From assembly GCA_019155205.2 (NCBI GenBank), contig JAHNZQ020000227.1, forward strand, positions 1,662,713 through 1,688,250: a DNA stretch of 25,538 nt, read 5' to 3'. Source of the stretch: Gracilaria vermiculophylla (lineage: Eukaryota; Rhodophyta; Florideophyceae; Gracilariales; Gracilariaceae). Each line of letters begins with the position of its first letter. Positions within the stretch are counted from its first letter, which is position 1. Of this stretch, positions 1-10,679 are shown piece by piece. A program made the translations under genes and the position numbers. Under the pieces are notes generated by a model. That model was not told the origin of the DNA. It saw nothing but the letters and a program-made list of their open reading frames with translations, and searched no databases.

Positions 1-1327
1 CCCGGCACTCTACAGTAAATTCTAAAATTGACCTAGCAATTAAGATTACCTCTAGGTCGCCCACGTGGCTGTTCTCCATGCGAACCGTACCCACCACCCT
101 TGGTACCAAATACTAGAATTACCTCACGGTCACTATACTACACAGTTAACAAAAAGAAGGCATTTTAAGGTGGTATATTGCTGGAAATACGATTGGAAGA
201 ACAATTTTGTATATGAGTGTATTGGAAGAGCTGTGAAATGGGCTGACTAGCTTTGTGTCTCGAAAAGTCATCTGCGGTCATGCAGAAGATGCAAAGATAG
301 ACCTCAGAAACATTTTGTCCGGAAAGTGATACTCTCGTAAGAAAACCACGACCTGGACGTCTACGGAATCTAAATGACTGAAAGACCTACCCCTAAACGT
401 TTAAAATACTTACGCATTCGCGTTGCTGGACTCTAGAGCGGCTTTTAATATCAAGTCTGTAGTGCTAACGGAGATTCAGTCCTGAAAAGCAATTCTGATG
501 GATAAGAAAAGAAGCGTAGCTCATGGTAATATCGGGTAAGTTAGGGGTGTGTTGGTTGTCACCACGGTGATATTCGATGATATCAGCGAATATGTAAACA
601 TGGAAGAGATCGATAAGTCATTCTTTACTTTTTCTTTTTTGGCTTCTGAACCCCTTAAAAGCTCCAGGACTATATTAAGCTAAAACCGAAAGAGTTTTTC
701 ATGTCCTATACACAGAGATGGATAAGACTGAAGCTCGTGCAGGAGCACTCAGCACTCGACAACCATAATTTACTTTCTTAGACGTACGGTAAAGATTTTA
801 CTTCGGCTTCGGACATCCTTTCCTGGTGGCCAGATTCGGAGATAGTCCAGGGGGAATATCGAGTAAACCATGACAAGCAAGGAATCTATCGTATAAACAA
901 CTCTAAGACAGCCACTTTAAATGATGGTGGTCCAGATGAGTATAAAAACGGCCCGAAGGAAGAAAACAAGCCAACATTACCCCGATTTAGAGTCCGGACT
1001 TTAACATTAGTATCCTTCTACGATTTTATGAAAAAACAACATTTTTAAACAGCCTAGGCTCTTACAATCTTCTATATTTAAAAGAATTGCTCGCATAGAG
1101 TAGTATTCGGTTAGGAAAATGTCCCCAGCCAAAGACCAAATACGTTTGACAATCCAGATAAAAAGCACTTGAGCTAAATAGCAAAGTAGCAAAAAAAAGA
1201 AGATGATTGAATCGACAGTATGTTTTTGTAGGGATATTGTGCAACTCAGTTATAACAAACTAGATAGATCAAAGTGTACATTAACGAAGAGCTTCAGCTT
1301 TTCTTTGCAATTCTAGACGACTGAAGC
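1..1327. other. Left flank without a recognisable gene
   Basis: Both strands were read and no protein family was recognised. Only short open stretches occur, the longest being 61 codons at 65-250, and none has a familiar motif. An inverted repeat AGCTTCAG (1290-1297) / CTGAAGCT (1321-1328) lies at the junction with the retrotransposon. It includes the putative target duplication and may be chance or a property of the insertion site. Confidence 0.4.
1323..1327. repeat. Target site duplication, 5' side of the LTR retrotransposon
   Basis: GAAGC directly precedes the TG that starts the 5' LTR. The matching position after the 3' LTR is GCAGC (12009-12013), so four of five bases agree. Five-base duplications are usual for Ty3/gypsy integrases. 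With one mismatch in so short a match, this supports the LTR boundaries but does not prove them. Confidence 0.5.
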
Positions 1328-1913
1328 TGTAGTACAGTCGATCCAAAGGTGATATTTTCTTATGATTCTACAACGGGGGTATTCCTACGAAATGTTTGTA
1401 TGATTTTAACTGAGCCGCGTCGTGCACTACTCGGCCCACGTGTGCGACAATGCTCCTGAGGAACGGTAGAAATTTGATTTATTTTCATTACTTAGTGTAG
1501 GTACTTAGACTAGGGTACAGAAGTGAGACCTGTCAAGTCGAGCTTCCGGCACTATACTTAATCTACCGATTGCGCTCCATCTCCGGGCGAATTATAACAA
1601 GCGCCCGTGGGTCTTCGTCAAGTCTCTTCGGTCGCAGATTTTTTCAAACGCCTTCACGTATTTACGACTCGTTTACGTGTCGTTTCTAAGCCACCAATCC
1701 CCAGGTTGCCTCATAGCAGGCCCTGTAGAAGCGGTATCCACCCTGTAAACACCCTTCTACGCTTGGCACTTGCGGAAAGCCTTTCATGTTTTCTTCGGCT
1801 CCTGACCGTGATCACCGGAGACCACCTTTCGGAACTCGAACCCTTGGCGTCACCAGAAACTGCGAGCGGACATTGTGCGCTATCACCTCGAAAAAAGCAC
1901 TGAGAATACCACA
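1328..1913 (+). repeat. 5' LTR
   Basis: This stretch aligns from end to end with 11425-12008. It begins TGTAGTACAG and ends ATACCACA, giving the usual TG...CA termini. The best-kept block is around 1560-1620 and matches 11650-11710 almost base for base. Short open frames inside it, for example at 1607-1903, lie wholly within the repeat and are not taken as genes. Confidence 0.9.
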
Positions 1914-1915
1914 TC

Positions 1916-1933
1916 TGGTCTCCCGAATTAGAA
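1916..1933 (+). other. Putative primer binding site
   Basis: TGG begins two bases after the end of the 5' LTR, where a Ty3/gypsy primer binding site should pair with the CCA tail of a tRNA. The following bases, TCTCCCGAATTAG, do not fit the common initiator-Met site, and I could not name the tRNA. The site may have mutated. The call rests on position and on the TGG only. Confidence 0.35.
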
Positions 1934-2089
1934 TGTCAGTCTCCAGAAGGAATCACAAGAGTCGCGACAGAACAGTGTTTCCAGTTTGCACCAACTAGAA
2001 CGCAACAGTGGAATTCTTTTTGAACCTGATTCGAAAGTGGTAGGAATTCACACTTGCCATACTTTTTTATGGACCTCTGGGAACCCCCA

Positions 2090-4325
2090 ATGGAAACCCT
2101 CTTAGAAAACCCTTTAGCAACGGACGCAGTTGGTGGGCATAACAAGGGCAGCGCTCCCCCAGGAGATGGCCATCAGACTGGAGGACCCTGAAAGTATCCT
2201 TAGGAATCCTGGCTTCTCTGTAAAGCTTTTCAGGAATCGTTTTTGGAGAGTGCATGATCGTAGACGAGCGGAATTCCCCGCAGAACCTCTAGAGAATAAC
2301 GACGCAGAGGTTGAAGAACCGCACACGGCATCGCGGCCTTCACCTTAAGAGCTAAAGGGACGGGTACACCGGGAGGCTAACTCTGTCTTGGAGTCCTTGG
2401 CCCCACTTTTTCCCGATTGCCTCTCAGAGGAGCTGGTTGAAAGCATCCCTGCAGGTTGTGAGACAGTTCTCAGAGCGCATGGCCACGCCCTTGTGGGGGA
2501 AATCACATTGGAGAGTGATCACCGTGACGTGGATGCTCTGCTGGTTTAGTACCTCTTCCTACAGGTTATCGCAGATGTTATCCGTGCGGATGTTCGTTCC
2601 CATACCGCGTAATGGCTCCCTGCAGCGGCGTTTCAAAGTCATTCCTCCGTAAAGGGGAGGATCCCTCTATAAACCTCTAAAGGTGACCTCGGGCAGAGAA
2701 GGACAGGATACTGCCGCCATGTACAACAGAACAGAAAATTATACTGCCGTACGGAGACGGGGACATCTTCAGAATATGGATATGAAACGTCTGAACCTGT
2801 CGCTCTACGAAAGAGAATAGAATAACGGTCGCGAACTACTTTGACAAAGGAGGGGAGTACAGGATAATTCTTAGTTGAATCGCGATAGCGGGGATATCGT
2901 CAGACAGCCAGACACCCTACAGGAAAGACGCCGAAAGAAACGAAGGGAGAAAAGAAAAAACAAGACACCGATTTAAAAAGAAGCTCGAATTCTGAATCCG
3001 TGAACAGATCCGACTCAGAGGACGGTATACCTCCTAAACAGAAAAAACAGAAGGGTCAAGAAGATCTTCCCACTTAACGACCTCTTCGTAAAAGTGGTGG
3101 ATGGAGACACCTATTGGTTGAATGATCGCTTCACTTTTTACGACGTGTCAGTCACTAGAAGATTGACGAAGACAAAGCGTTTCATGTGTAATCAGATGGA
3201 GAAGAACTCCTTCTCAGGTGAAGACCCCATCTCGGTGTTGAATTTTCTAACACGCTCCCATTCGACGTGTAGTACGAATGGTTTCCATGAAGGTGCCGCC
3301 CTCCGGTGCTTTCAGTTCTACCTCTCAATTTAAGCGCATTCGCTTATGCAGCCATGCCTAACGGGAGAGAACACCAATTTGAATGATCTTGGAACAAAGA
3401 TCTAGACGACCTACCCTGAAGTGTTGAGTTGCGTCCTCAAAATGTAAGCAACAGATGAGTTCACAGCCGACACTGATGCTGAAGTAACCTCCTGTAGGCA
3501 GAAAACGGGAATGACCGAAAAGAAGTTCTCACAGACGCTGTGTACGATGCCCTTCAGATTTAGGAACGTATACCCCGATCGGCGGCTGAAGTCGTTATTT
3601 CTTGAGGGACTCATTCCTTCGATTCACCCCAGGGTGCTTAAGCACTTGATAATGCCCCCGAAGACCACCTTTCCGCAGCTCGCACGTTTCGCGAAGTCAT
3701 ATGGGGATACCCTCCGTTCCACTCGTTGCAGCTGCGCTCCACGTTAGGACAATGCAACGGCCTTAAAGAACCATTGGGTATCCGCCCAGACGTTGGACTG
3801 CAGCACTTTAGAGGAGGTTGACGAGCCCACGCTCGATGGAGAGCAAGAGGCTCTTGCTCTCACTTATGCCTCATCTCAGAGAGCACCGTCTAGGACGAGG
3901 ACACCCATCTTCCTTAGCTCGTATGTTTTGACAGGATCCTACAAAACTGTCTGAATCGCAGACCTTCATGGCTACCCACTACCTTGAAGGATTAGTTTGT
4001 CTCGAAGGTGAAGAAGCGGAACTACTCTCACCCGGGAAAAGAAGGACGCTCTCATGCAGGAACGTGAGATGAATATGAAAAACCTGAGGGACACACGAAC
4101 GGAGAGCGGATGTTATCGAACCGCATGTATAACGATACTCGCTTCCTTCAAGAAAACTACGGTCCCTGCGTTTCAGTTGGAGTGCAGCCGATCTCACTCG
4201 CACGATCCCCACCAATTTATGGGCCAGTACCGAAACCGGTTTCACGTCAGGGGAACACAGTGCATCCCGGTGCGCAACAGCAGCAGCCGTCTCCTACTAG
4301 ATCTCAGGTACCTTCCAACCAGTAA
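2090..4325 (+). pseudogene. gag remnant (capsid polyprotein)
   Basis: Structural protein of the retrotransposon particle. The ATG at 2090 opens a short frame starting METLLENPLATDA, which breaks after about 30 codons. The reading then continues in another frame from about 2130 with several stops (2346 and others) to about 2820. The capsid region is clearest at 3070-3332 (KTKRFMCNQME, FSGEDPISVLNFLTR, HEGAALRCFQFYL) and 3511-3747 (FSQTLCTMPFR, LFLEGLIPSIHPRVL). These resemble Ty3/gypsy capsid domains with the FxGEDP and EGAA..xxQFYL patterns. A Pro/Gln-rich tail ends at the stop at 4323-4325. I saw no CCHC zinc knuckle, so it is either lost or naturally absent. The gene is not functional. Confidence 0.8.
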
Positions 4326-4369
4326 AACCCTCAGGGTCACGCCGAGAGGCTTCATGTAGCTCCTCCTCA

Positions 4370-5242
4370 TTGAGCTTTGGTCCAACGAAGTTCGCCTCTA
4401 GAAGAGACAGAGGAGCCATTTGCACGGTCGACGTAAACTCAGCGGATCCTCCAGGCCATTTTGACATATTCATCGCCTATGAGGAATCTGTTTGTACGCT
4501 TTCCTGTGTGACTTGCAAGGTGTTTACCTCTATTGGATGTTCCTCACTCACCTCCACAACTGTGCACGCTATTCTCGACACTAGAGCTGGCCCAAACCTG
4601 GTGCACGCTGACGTGCTCCCGCGGTTTGCTCTCGCCTCCTTGAGGACTGGCAAGGTCCCTACGGTGAGAGACGCTTTACAGTGAGCATTGAAAATCTTTG
4701 GAGCACTACTTTTGTATCTACGGGTGGGCTCCGTGCGGGTGAAGGTGTAGTTTCTCATGTCTACTAACATGGCAGCACAATGCATATTGGGCATTTCCTT
4801 TGTGGACCAGTGTATTCGTGCAATATACCAACTCCTACCGAAGGTGACGTTTGAAGACGCCTCTTTTATAGGTATTGTGTCCGCATCTCCGGGACTGGAC
4901 GACAATGCGCGTTACTTGAGTAATCTTCCAAAGGAGACGCAGTCAAATAAGCTCCAGGTGGTGAAGAGTTTCACTGTACCCGCAAGGAGTCAGGCCGACG
5001 TTTGGCTGCAGACTTCTGCGTCTGGCCTTTCATTCCTACAGAGAAGTCCGCATCTGACGACAGAGCAGAACTCCATGATAGCGCACGGTGTCATGGAAAT
5101 AGTGCCGACTATTCCTTTCCGGGTCGTTCTTGCTAACCTGAAGGAATCGTCTTTACGGCTTCAAAAAAGAATCTGTTGTCGGATTGGCACTATTGATCTC
5201 TGCAGAATCGACGCATCTTCCTCATATATAGTATCGTCATGA
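4370..5242 (+). pseudogene. pol remnant: aspartic protease and linker
   Basis: Retropepsin-type protease that would cut Gag-Pol. The active-site stretch AILDTRAGPNLVH lies at about 4568-4606. The aspartate is kept (4577-4579), but the glycine of the DTGAG motif has become arginine (4583-4585), which should abolish activity. The flap and C-terminal motif ILGISFVDQCIRAI falls in the next open frame (4757 onward). After it comes the linker typical of this lineage, with VPARSQADV and GVMEIVPTIPFRVVLAN, reaching a stop at 5240-5242. A stop at 4681-4683 and at least one frameshift between the two frames break the gene. Confidence 0.85.
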
Positions 5243-6253
5243 GCACGAAGCAATGGCTGCCATAAAAACAGAAGTGGAATCGAGGATTGCAGAGGAAAAG
5301 AAGACTGCCCCTTTGCTGGAAAAGCTTCAAACTGGCGAAGATTTCGGAGAGTACCGCAATAAGATAGTGAAAATGCTCTCCACATTTGAGACCTGGTATG
5401 GTCTAGTTGCTTTGGGCAGGTGAGCCTGGTTGAACACCGGATTCAGCTCATACCTGATGCGAAACCGGTACACTAACTCCCAAGGAGGGCCGGACCCCAT
5501 GCGCGGGACTGCGAAGGCAATGAGGTCCCCAGGGTGCTGGAAAAGGGCGTTATCCCGCCCTCTGACTCGTAATTGGCCTTATCGGTGGTTTTTCCGAAGA
5601 AGAAAGATGGTTCCTTGAGGTTCTGCATTGACTATAGACCCCTCAACGAGATGAAGGTATGCGATTTATTCCCGATACCCCGCATGGACGCATATATTGA
5701 TTATTTAGGTGATGCATCCGTTTCCTACACACTGGATGGCAACAGTGGCTACTGGAAAATTGAAATGGATGACTCCGATAAAGATAAAACAACGTCCACT
5801 TCCCACTGTGAAATTCTCAGATTCTTAAGGATGCCATTTGGATTGAAGAATGCACCAACTACGTTACAACCAGCGGTGGACGTAATCCTGTCAAAGGTTA
5901 AGTGGCAGTACGCTGTGGTGTATATAGACCCCTTCATTACCAACTCCCGCAGCGTGGAGGAGCACTTCATGCATGTGAAGCACGTGCTGTAACTCCTGAA
6001 GGATGCTGGACTCACCTTAAAACTGGAGAAGTGTTTCTTTACCAAGTCCACGGTGGATTAATTGGGGCACTTTGTGCTCCCAGGCTGCCTTAAGGTTTCC
6101 ACGAAGACTCAAAACGCCATCAAAGAAGCTCATACTCCCACAAACCAAACGGAGTTCCACTTCTCCCTAAGGTTTTATAATCTCTTTTGGAGGTTTGTTC
6201 CGAATTTCTCCCCTATTTCGGTGCCGTTAAATCGTCTCTTGGAGAAAGATTAA
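5243..6253 (+). pseudogene. pol remnant: reverse transcriptase
   Basis: RNA-dependent DNA polymerase of the retrotransposon. The early part (5290-5570) is split over two frames and contains the usual pre-RT segment with AGP and VLEKGVIPPSDS. The best open stretch is 5573-5992, with VVFPKKKDGSLRFCIDYRPLNEM, SYTLDGNSGYWKIEMDD, RMPFGLKNAPTTLQ and the catalytic box. That box reads YIDP (5921-5932) in place of the expected YxDD, so the second catalytic aspartate is lost. The thumb follows in other frames (LKLEKCFFT near 6020, NLFWRFVPNF near 6179-6210). A stop at 5990-5992 and frame changes complete the decay. The match to Ty3/gypsy reverse transcriptase is unmistakable. Confidence 0.94.
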
Positions 6254-6740
6254 CCAAAGCAATTAAACCCTTGACGGACGAAGAGTCAAAAGCCTTAAAC
6301 ACCTTGAATAGGGTACTAATACAGGCACCAATCTTGGTTCTCTCGAAGCGAAACTGCCGATTGGTGCCAGACACAGACGCCTGTAAATATCAGGTTGGAT
6401 GTGCCTTCCTGCGGGAACAACCTAAAAGTGGACTTGAACGTATAGGATACTGGAGTCGCAGCATTTTACCGACGAACCATAATAATTCTACCTCGGAGGG
6501 TGAAGGTCTGGCGATCTTATGGGCTGTGTTGCTTTTATGCCCATAACTGGAGAGCGCGCGTTTCACCTTTGAGGACGAACCAAGCACCACGATAGCGGAT
6601 AATGTACTTGACGGATGCTTTCGGCCCCCTAGAGTGGTGGAGACGACGCCTATTGGAGTACGAGTTTGACATCGTCCACCGCCCTGGCATTAAACACCGG
6701 GCTGCAGACGCTCTGTCACGTATCTCTACCGAGGGAGTAT
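6254..6740 (+). pseudogene. pol remnant: RNase H
   Basis: RNase H domain that would degrade the RNA strand during reverse transcription. It follows the thumb with LTDEESKALNTLNRVL and PILVLSKRNC, then PDTDACKYQVGCAFLREQ (around 6366-6420), the first acidic motif of the family. IGYWSRSILP and EGLAILWAVLLL follow. An in-frame stop (TAA, 6543-6545) interrupts just after the last motif. The closing motif HRPGIKHRAADALSR is readable at about 6678-6722 in another frame, and it normally marks the end of RNase H in Ty3/gypsy elements. The reading order and spacing match the family. Confidence 0.9.
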
Positions 6741-6814
6741 AGAAAACAGCTTCGGAGGACATTTTTCCGTATCTAGTCATCGATAGCGCCGACAGGACAT
6801 AAGGATGCGAATTA

Positions 6815-7825
6815 AAATGCGTGGCATTCTGTGAACTTGGAGGTAATCTTACTGGACTCTTTGAGGTGATGGACTTTGTCGAGGAGGAGAAAAAAGTGCT
6901 CCACATCAATACAGCGGAGTTTCTGAAGAAGCAGAGTCCGGATATGTACTGCAAGGAGCGCCTCACAGCTTTAGGAAGTCTAGCATCTTCATTTGATGCT
7001 GACCGTGACGGTGTACTTGTAAGCCGCGCACCCCTAGACCTTGACCTCCAAAACGACTAGCCTACGGGTGAGAACTCTTCATTTTTTTGCACTATCCTCA
7101 CCTTGTGAGGCACCGCGGTGGATAGCGCATGTATTTAACCATAAAGTGGGAGTTTTATTGGCCGCAAATGGCTATTGAGGCATTTAAAACGGGGGTGGAC
7201 AGTCTTTCGTGCGCCGCCGCCGTTCACGGAGGTAATTGCAAAGACCAAACTCCGCTCAACCGGTTTCCACCTTCAAACCCTTTGGAGGTAGTGGCAATAA
7301 ATACTCTTGGCTCTCTATTTAAGTCGAAGAAACGATACTGATCTATTCTCGTGATCACCGATGGGTTTTCAAATATTCATGCGCGCCATTCCCCTCAGGA
7401 GCACTACAGCAGCAGTATTTGCAGACACATTTCTGGAGAATTAGGTCTACCCGTATGGGATTCCTTTCTACCTCCTAACGGACAACGGACCCTAGTTTGA
7501 GGCGAAGCTATTAAGCACTATCTCAGGAATGCTGGGGATGAAGCAGTTGTTTACCATTTTGTACCACCCCCAGACCAGCGGACAGAAGGAGAGATTTAAC
7601 AGCTCCATCACCTCGGGGATGAAACACTAGGTGGCGGATCACCAGAAGGTTTGAGACGCATTTGTACGCCCGCTCACATATGCACACAGCCTGCAGATGC
7701 ACCGCTCCACTGGGATCACTCCTTTCAATTTGGTGGTTCTGCGCGTCCCGCGCAGTACCATTATAGGGGCACTCCTCACTGCACACCCAGCGGATGGGCC
7801 ACAGATCCCATCAGCGGCTTAATCA
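6815..7825 (+). pseudogene. pol remnant: integrase zinc-binding and DDE core
   Basis: Integrase that would insert the cDNA. The pre-integrase linker (DGVLVSRAPLDLDLQ near 7008) is followed by a damaged HHCC zinc finger: histidine-rich PHLVRH near 7095 and only one clear cysteine in SLSCAAA near 7207. The core contains EVVAINTLGSLF, where the first catalytic aspartate is now asparagine (7300-7302). Next is LLTDNGP with the second aspartate (7481-7483), then YHPQTSGQKERFN with the glutamate (7589-7591). The last two are exactly 36 codons apart, the DD35E spacing. Stops after DNGP (7490s), at 7627 and elsewhere break the frame. Confidence 0.92.
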
Positions 7826-8449
7826 ATGCGTTTCATTTCAAGGCGCTACGAGGACGCACTCTACTTCGTAAAGAAGAGACTGAATGCCTGGCAGAAAATC
7901 TATAAACGTGATTTTGACCTTGACGTGAAAAACGGCCCTCACGTCAAGGTAAACGACGAGGTTCTCCTCGATAATCCCGGGGAGGCGTCCGATAAGTGGT
8001 CAAATGTCACACGCAAAGTAGCACCGAATACCTCAAGGTCTTACAAAATCTTAAGCACCTACAGGAACATTTTAGCTTTCGAGGTATTCGGGCTCCGGGA
8101 AGTCGTCTACCCTTATTGGTTGACGAAAGTCTCGACGCCCCGCTTTTCAGGAACGCTCACCCCCTCACCTCAGGAGCCACACGCGAAAACGTTTTCTCCT
8201 ACCACCTCATGGGCGACGACACCGATGGATACTGGATATTCCGTCACATCTCCTGGTGAAACATTGATAGAAGCTCTAGACGCCATCACGGTCGCTCATC
8301 GTGATATCCCTTATACAGTGGATCGTATTTTCACTCACCAACAAACCCCTGCACGAGTACTGTACCACGTACGATTGTACGGATGCATCTCAAAGGATGA
8401 CACGGAAGAACCACAAGGACAAACTTCCGATACATTTTTCAGGAGATAA
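7826..8449 (+). pseudogene. pol remnant: integrase C-terminus with chromodomain
   Basis: An open run of 207 codons, the best-preserved part of pol. It begins after the DDE core with RLNAWQKIYKRDFDLDV, VNDEVLLDNPG and a GPxF/Y-like region (RSYKILSTYRNILAFEVFGL), as in Ty3/gypsy integrase tails. At its end, VDRIFTHQQT...LYHVRLYG...DDTEEP matches a chromodomain, with its aromatic and acidic positions partly kept. This last segment spans about 8316-8410. In chromoviruses such domains bind modified histones and direct insertion. The run stops at 8447-8449. Two aromatic cage positions look altered, so binding may have been lost. Confidence 0.85.
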
Positions 8450-8463
8450 CTCTCTAATCTGTA

Positions 8464-8482
8464 GCGGAAACATAATTTCCGC
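8464..8482. other. Hairpin just after the pol stop
   Basis: GCGGAAA (8464-8470), five-base loop, TTTCCGC (8476-8482). The perfect 7-bp stem starts 14 bases after the last pol stop codon. It could form in the element's RNA, but it may be chance. Confidence 0.4.
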
Positions 8483-8524
8483 ATAGAGGTTTACGTTCAA
8501 GAAGGGAAAGAGTCCCCAAGAGAA

Positions 8525-8600
8525 AGCTGTTTTTCTTTCTGATATTTTGATGGAGCTGTTTTTCATTTTGGAAGTTTCAAGGAGCTGTTTTTCGTTCTAC
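8525..8600. repeat. Three 29-bp tandem units
   Basis: AGCTGTTTTTC recurs at 8525, 8554 and 8583, an exact 29-bp period. The sequence after each core has diverged and the third unit is incomplete. It lies between the end of pol and the 3' end of the antisense gene. The role is unknown. Confidence 0.75.
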
Positions 8601-8814
8601 AGTTTCTTGCCTCCACGTTTCTATGGTCCCTGTCCCCGCGGCGGCCAACTATTACAGTAGTCATCCATCAGGGAGCGGCTGCTCCTCCTCATGGGTATTT
8701 TCTTCTGTTGCTAGGTTAGATACCTACCGTATCCGGAATATCTACGCCTGAAGATTACCAAACCGCGTCGCATACTGCCCATCCAGATGAACCTTCGCAG
8801 ATCAAGCTTGGCTC

Positions 8815-10679
8815 TCAAGAACCCTTTTTTAGGGTCTTCTTGATTCCAGCCATCTCGGCTTGGTCCGCCCGGGCTTTTTGAAGCTCTAAGGCCATATCAC
8901 GAGCCTCGCACAGTGCCGCTACAGGAGAAGCGGGCGCAGGGCGGCCCGCCACCAGAAAAGACTGCATCAACTCCTGAAAGCCAGTACCAAGAGCTTCGGA
9001 GAACAAACCACCCAAAGATATACCAGGAACGGCCATCTCTGCGGACGGAACAACAGCAGTTTCATAAGGCGTTGCGTACGGAACACCAGCAGGGACTGTG
9101 GGCCCCTAAGTGGGCTCCTAAGCGGATGCTGCTGGCACTGTTGCAGAGGTTGGCAGAAACGAGAGCGGAGCAGACGGCACCGGAGGTGACGGCCGCACAG
9201 GAGCCGGGACGCTCCTTAGGCGAGGCTGAATAATCTGAGTCGGGATGCTCCTAAGGCGAGGCTGTATAATCTGAGCCGGGACGCTCCTCAAATACGGTTG
9301 CACCACTGGCGCCGAAACAATTGGAACGGGATGAATCTCGTCCTTTTCAATTGGAATCACTTTGGCCGCCGTCGCGATAGAATCCGGCATCGATGCTGGG
9401 GGCTGCGAGATGACCTTGAGGCGCAAAACCACGTCCTGCGACAGAGCCAGAGACGAAAGTGGCGTACAGATTGCCAGGCTCCCTATCATAGGATCGTAAT
9501 CGTGGACACAAACTGGTGGCACATGGGAAACTAGAGAAACTCCAGGGAGGCGGAAGGTTTGGAAGGCTCGCCGATCATCGTGTCTATTGGGGCTCCTCAT
9601 GATGGGATGAAACATGTCTTCGCCGTAGTCATAGCAGAGGGAACCTAGCGTATCGTTCCACCACACCTCATTGTTGTAATCCATCAGCGTCTTCGCCTTG
9701 TATTTGCTCCATGAGGTGCCTCTAACAAAATTCGGAATCCCTAAGGAGCGGAGGAACTTTAAAATTGGCACCGAAAAGGGAAGCAAAGGTCCAGCGGTTG
9801 GTTCATACGAAAGATCCCATTAGAGACAGCCGTCTTCATGCCGAGAGTAGGTAGCCAGACCCTTATCCGCTGCGTGAAGGTAAACCGCGAGGGTGCGGAC
9901 CGCATATTCTGTCGAGGGAACTAGCGTCAGGAATCTTCCTAAGACGTGCTGTGGATCCAGAACCTCTGAATTATGGTACGCGAATTTGAATAGCAATGCC
10001 AAACAGAGATGTGCGCATACGCAATGGTCCCTTCAGGAGTCGTTAAATTTGAGGAAATACTTCCGACGCTGCCCGGAAGGCATGTCATGGAACTCCGTCT
10101 CGTGCCAACCACAGACTATCTGAAGGCGTTCTGCACTCGGGTTCCCTCCACAAGGTACGGCCCTCATCGGTTGCCATTGTGCCAATAGAGGCGATCATAA
10201 GGGGGATCGAAGGGCAGCATTGCAAGCGCGGAACGTCCCCCGGGGATGCTTCCAGGCCGCCTCGCTTGCTGGTGTGTACTTTCTTTATGCGACAGAAGTT
10301 GGATTCGAGATGGAATCTCGCGCTCTTTGTCGCATCTGAGGTAAAGAGTGTCGCAGCGTCCCATCATGGTCGGGACATTGACACCGAGAACCGGATTGTG
10401 GAGCCCGTGAGCACGGAAGGCTTCTACCCTGTTTGGCTTCTTTTCGTTCCAAGTGACCTCTGGCACAGTGCGTAATAACATTGACTAAAAATAAGGCCCA
10501 AAGTGGTGAATGTACTCGTCCGTTGGACAAGAAAGACTGATGCACCCGTCATATAAGGGCACAAAGAACATTGTAGCACGATGTTCGAATGGCACCCATG
10601 GGGGGAGCGGCGCACCAGTGGAGGTATTATACACCTCAGTATCAGACGGGGAAGCAGTAGCTTCGGCCGGAGATGTCAT
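8815..10679 (-). pseudogene. Antisense gene inside the retrotransposon, unknown product
   Basis: Read right to left, an ATG at 10679-10677 opens a frame starting MTSPAEATASPSDTEVYNTS. It runs with one TAG (10487-10485) to about 10180, then shifts once. After the shift a single frame continues to the stop at 8815, with stops only near 10030, at 9822-9820, 9120-9118 and about 9106. The ancestral protein was about 620 residues. I recognise no domain. Visible features are PPWVPFEHRATMFF near the start, WHETEFHDMPSGQRRKYF in the middle, a Pro/Val-rich region with three 12-residue repeats (9308-9201), and an Ala/Lys-rich, probably helical C-terminus (MALELQKARADQAEMAG). Antisense reading frames between pol and the 3' LTR are known from some plant Ty3/gypsy elements such as Grande. 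This could be a similar case or a captured host gene. The frame is good evidence; the function is unknown. Confidence 0.68.
9201..9308 (-). repeat. Three 36-bp in-frame tandem repeats in the antisense gene
   Basis: Units run 9201-9236, 9237-9272 and 9273-9308, each starting GAG(C/T)CGGGA(C/T)GCTCCT on the plus strand. On the minus strand each encodes a 12-residue unit of the form (I/V)(I/V)QP(R/Y)LRS(V/I)P(A/T)(Q/P). The first two units are close copies and the third, N-terminal in the protein, has diverged. The period is a multiple of three and the repeated peptide is kept on the minus strand, which favours that strand as coding. Confidence 0.85.

Noticed and set aside
1607..1903. 98-codon open frame on the plus strand
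   Set aside because: It lies wholly inside the 5' LTR and the corresponding stretch of the 3' LTR is not kept open in the same way, so it is taken as chance.
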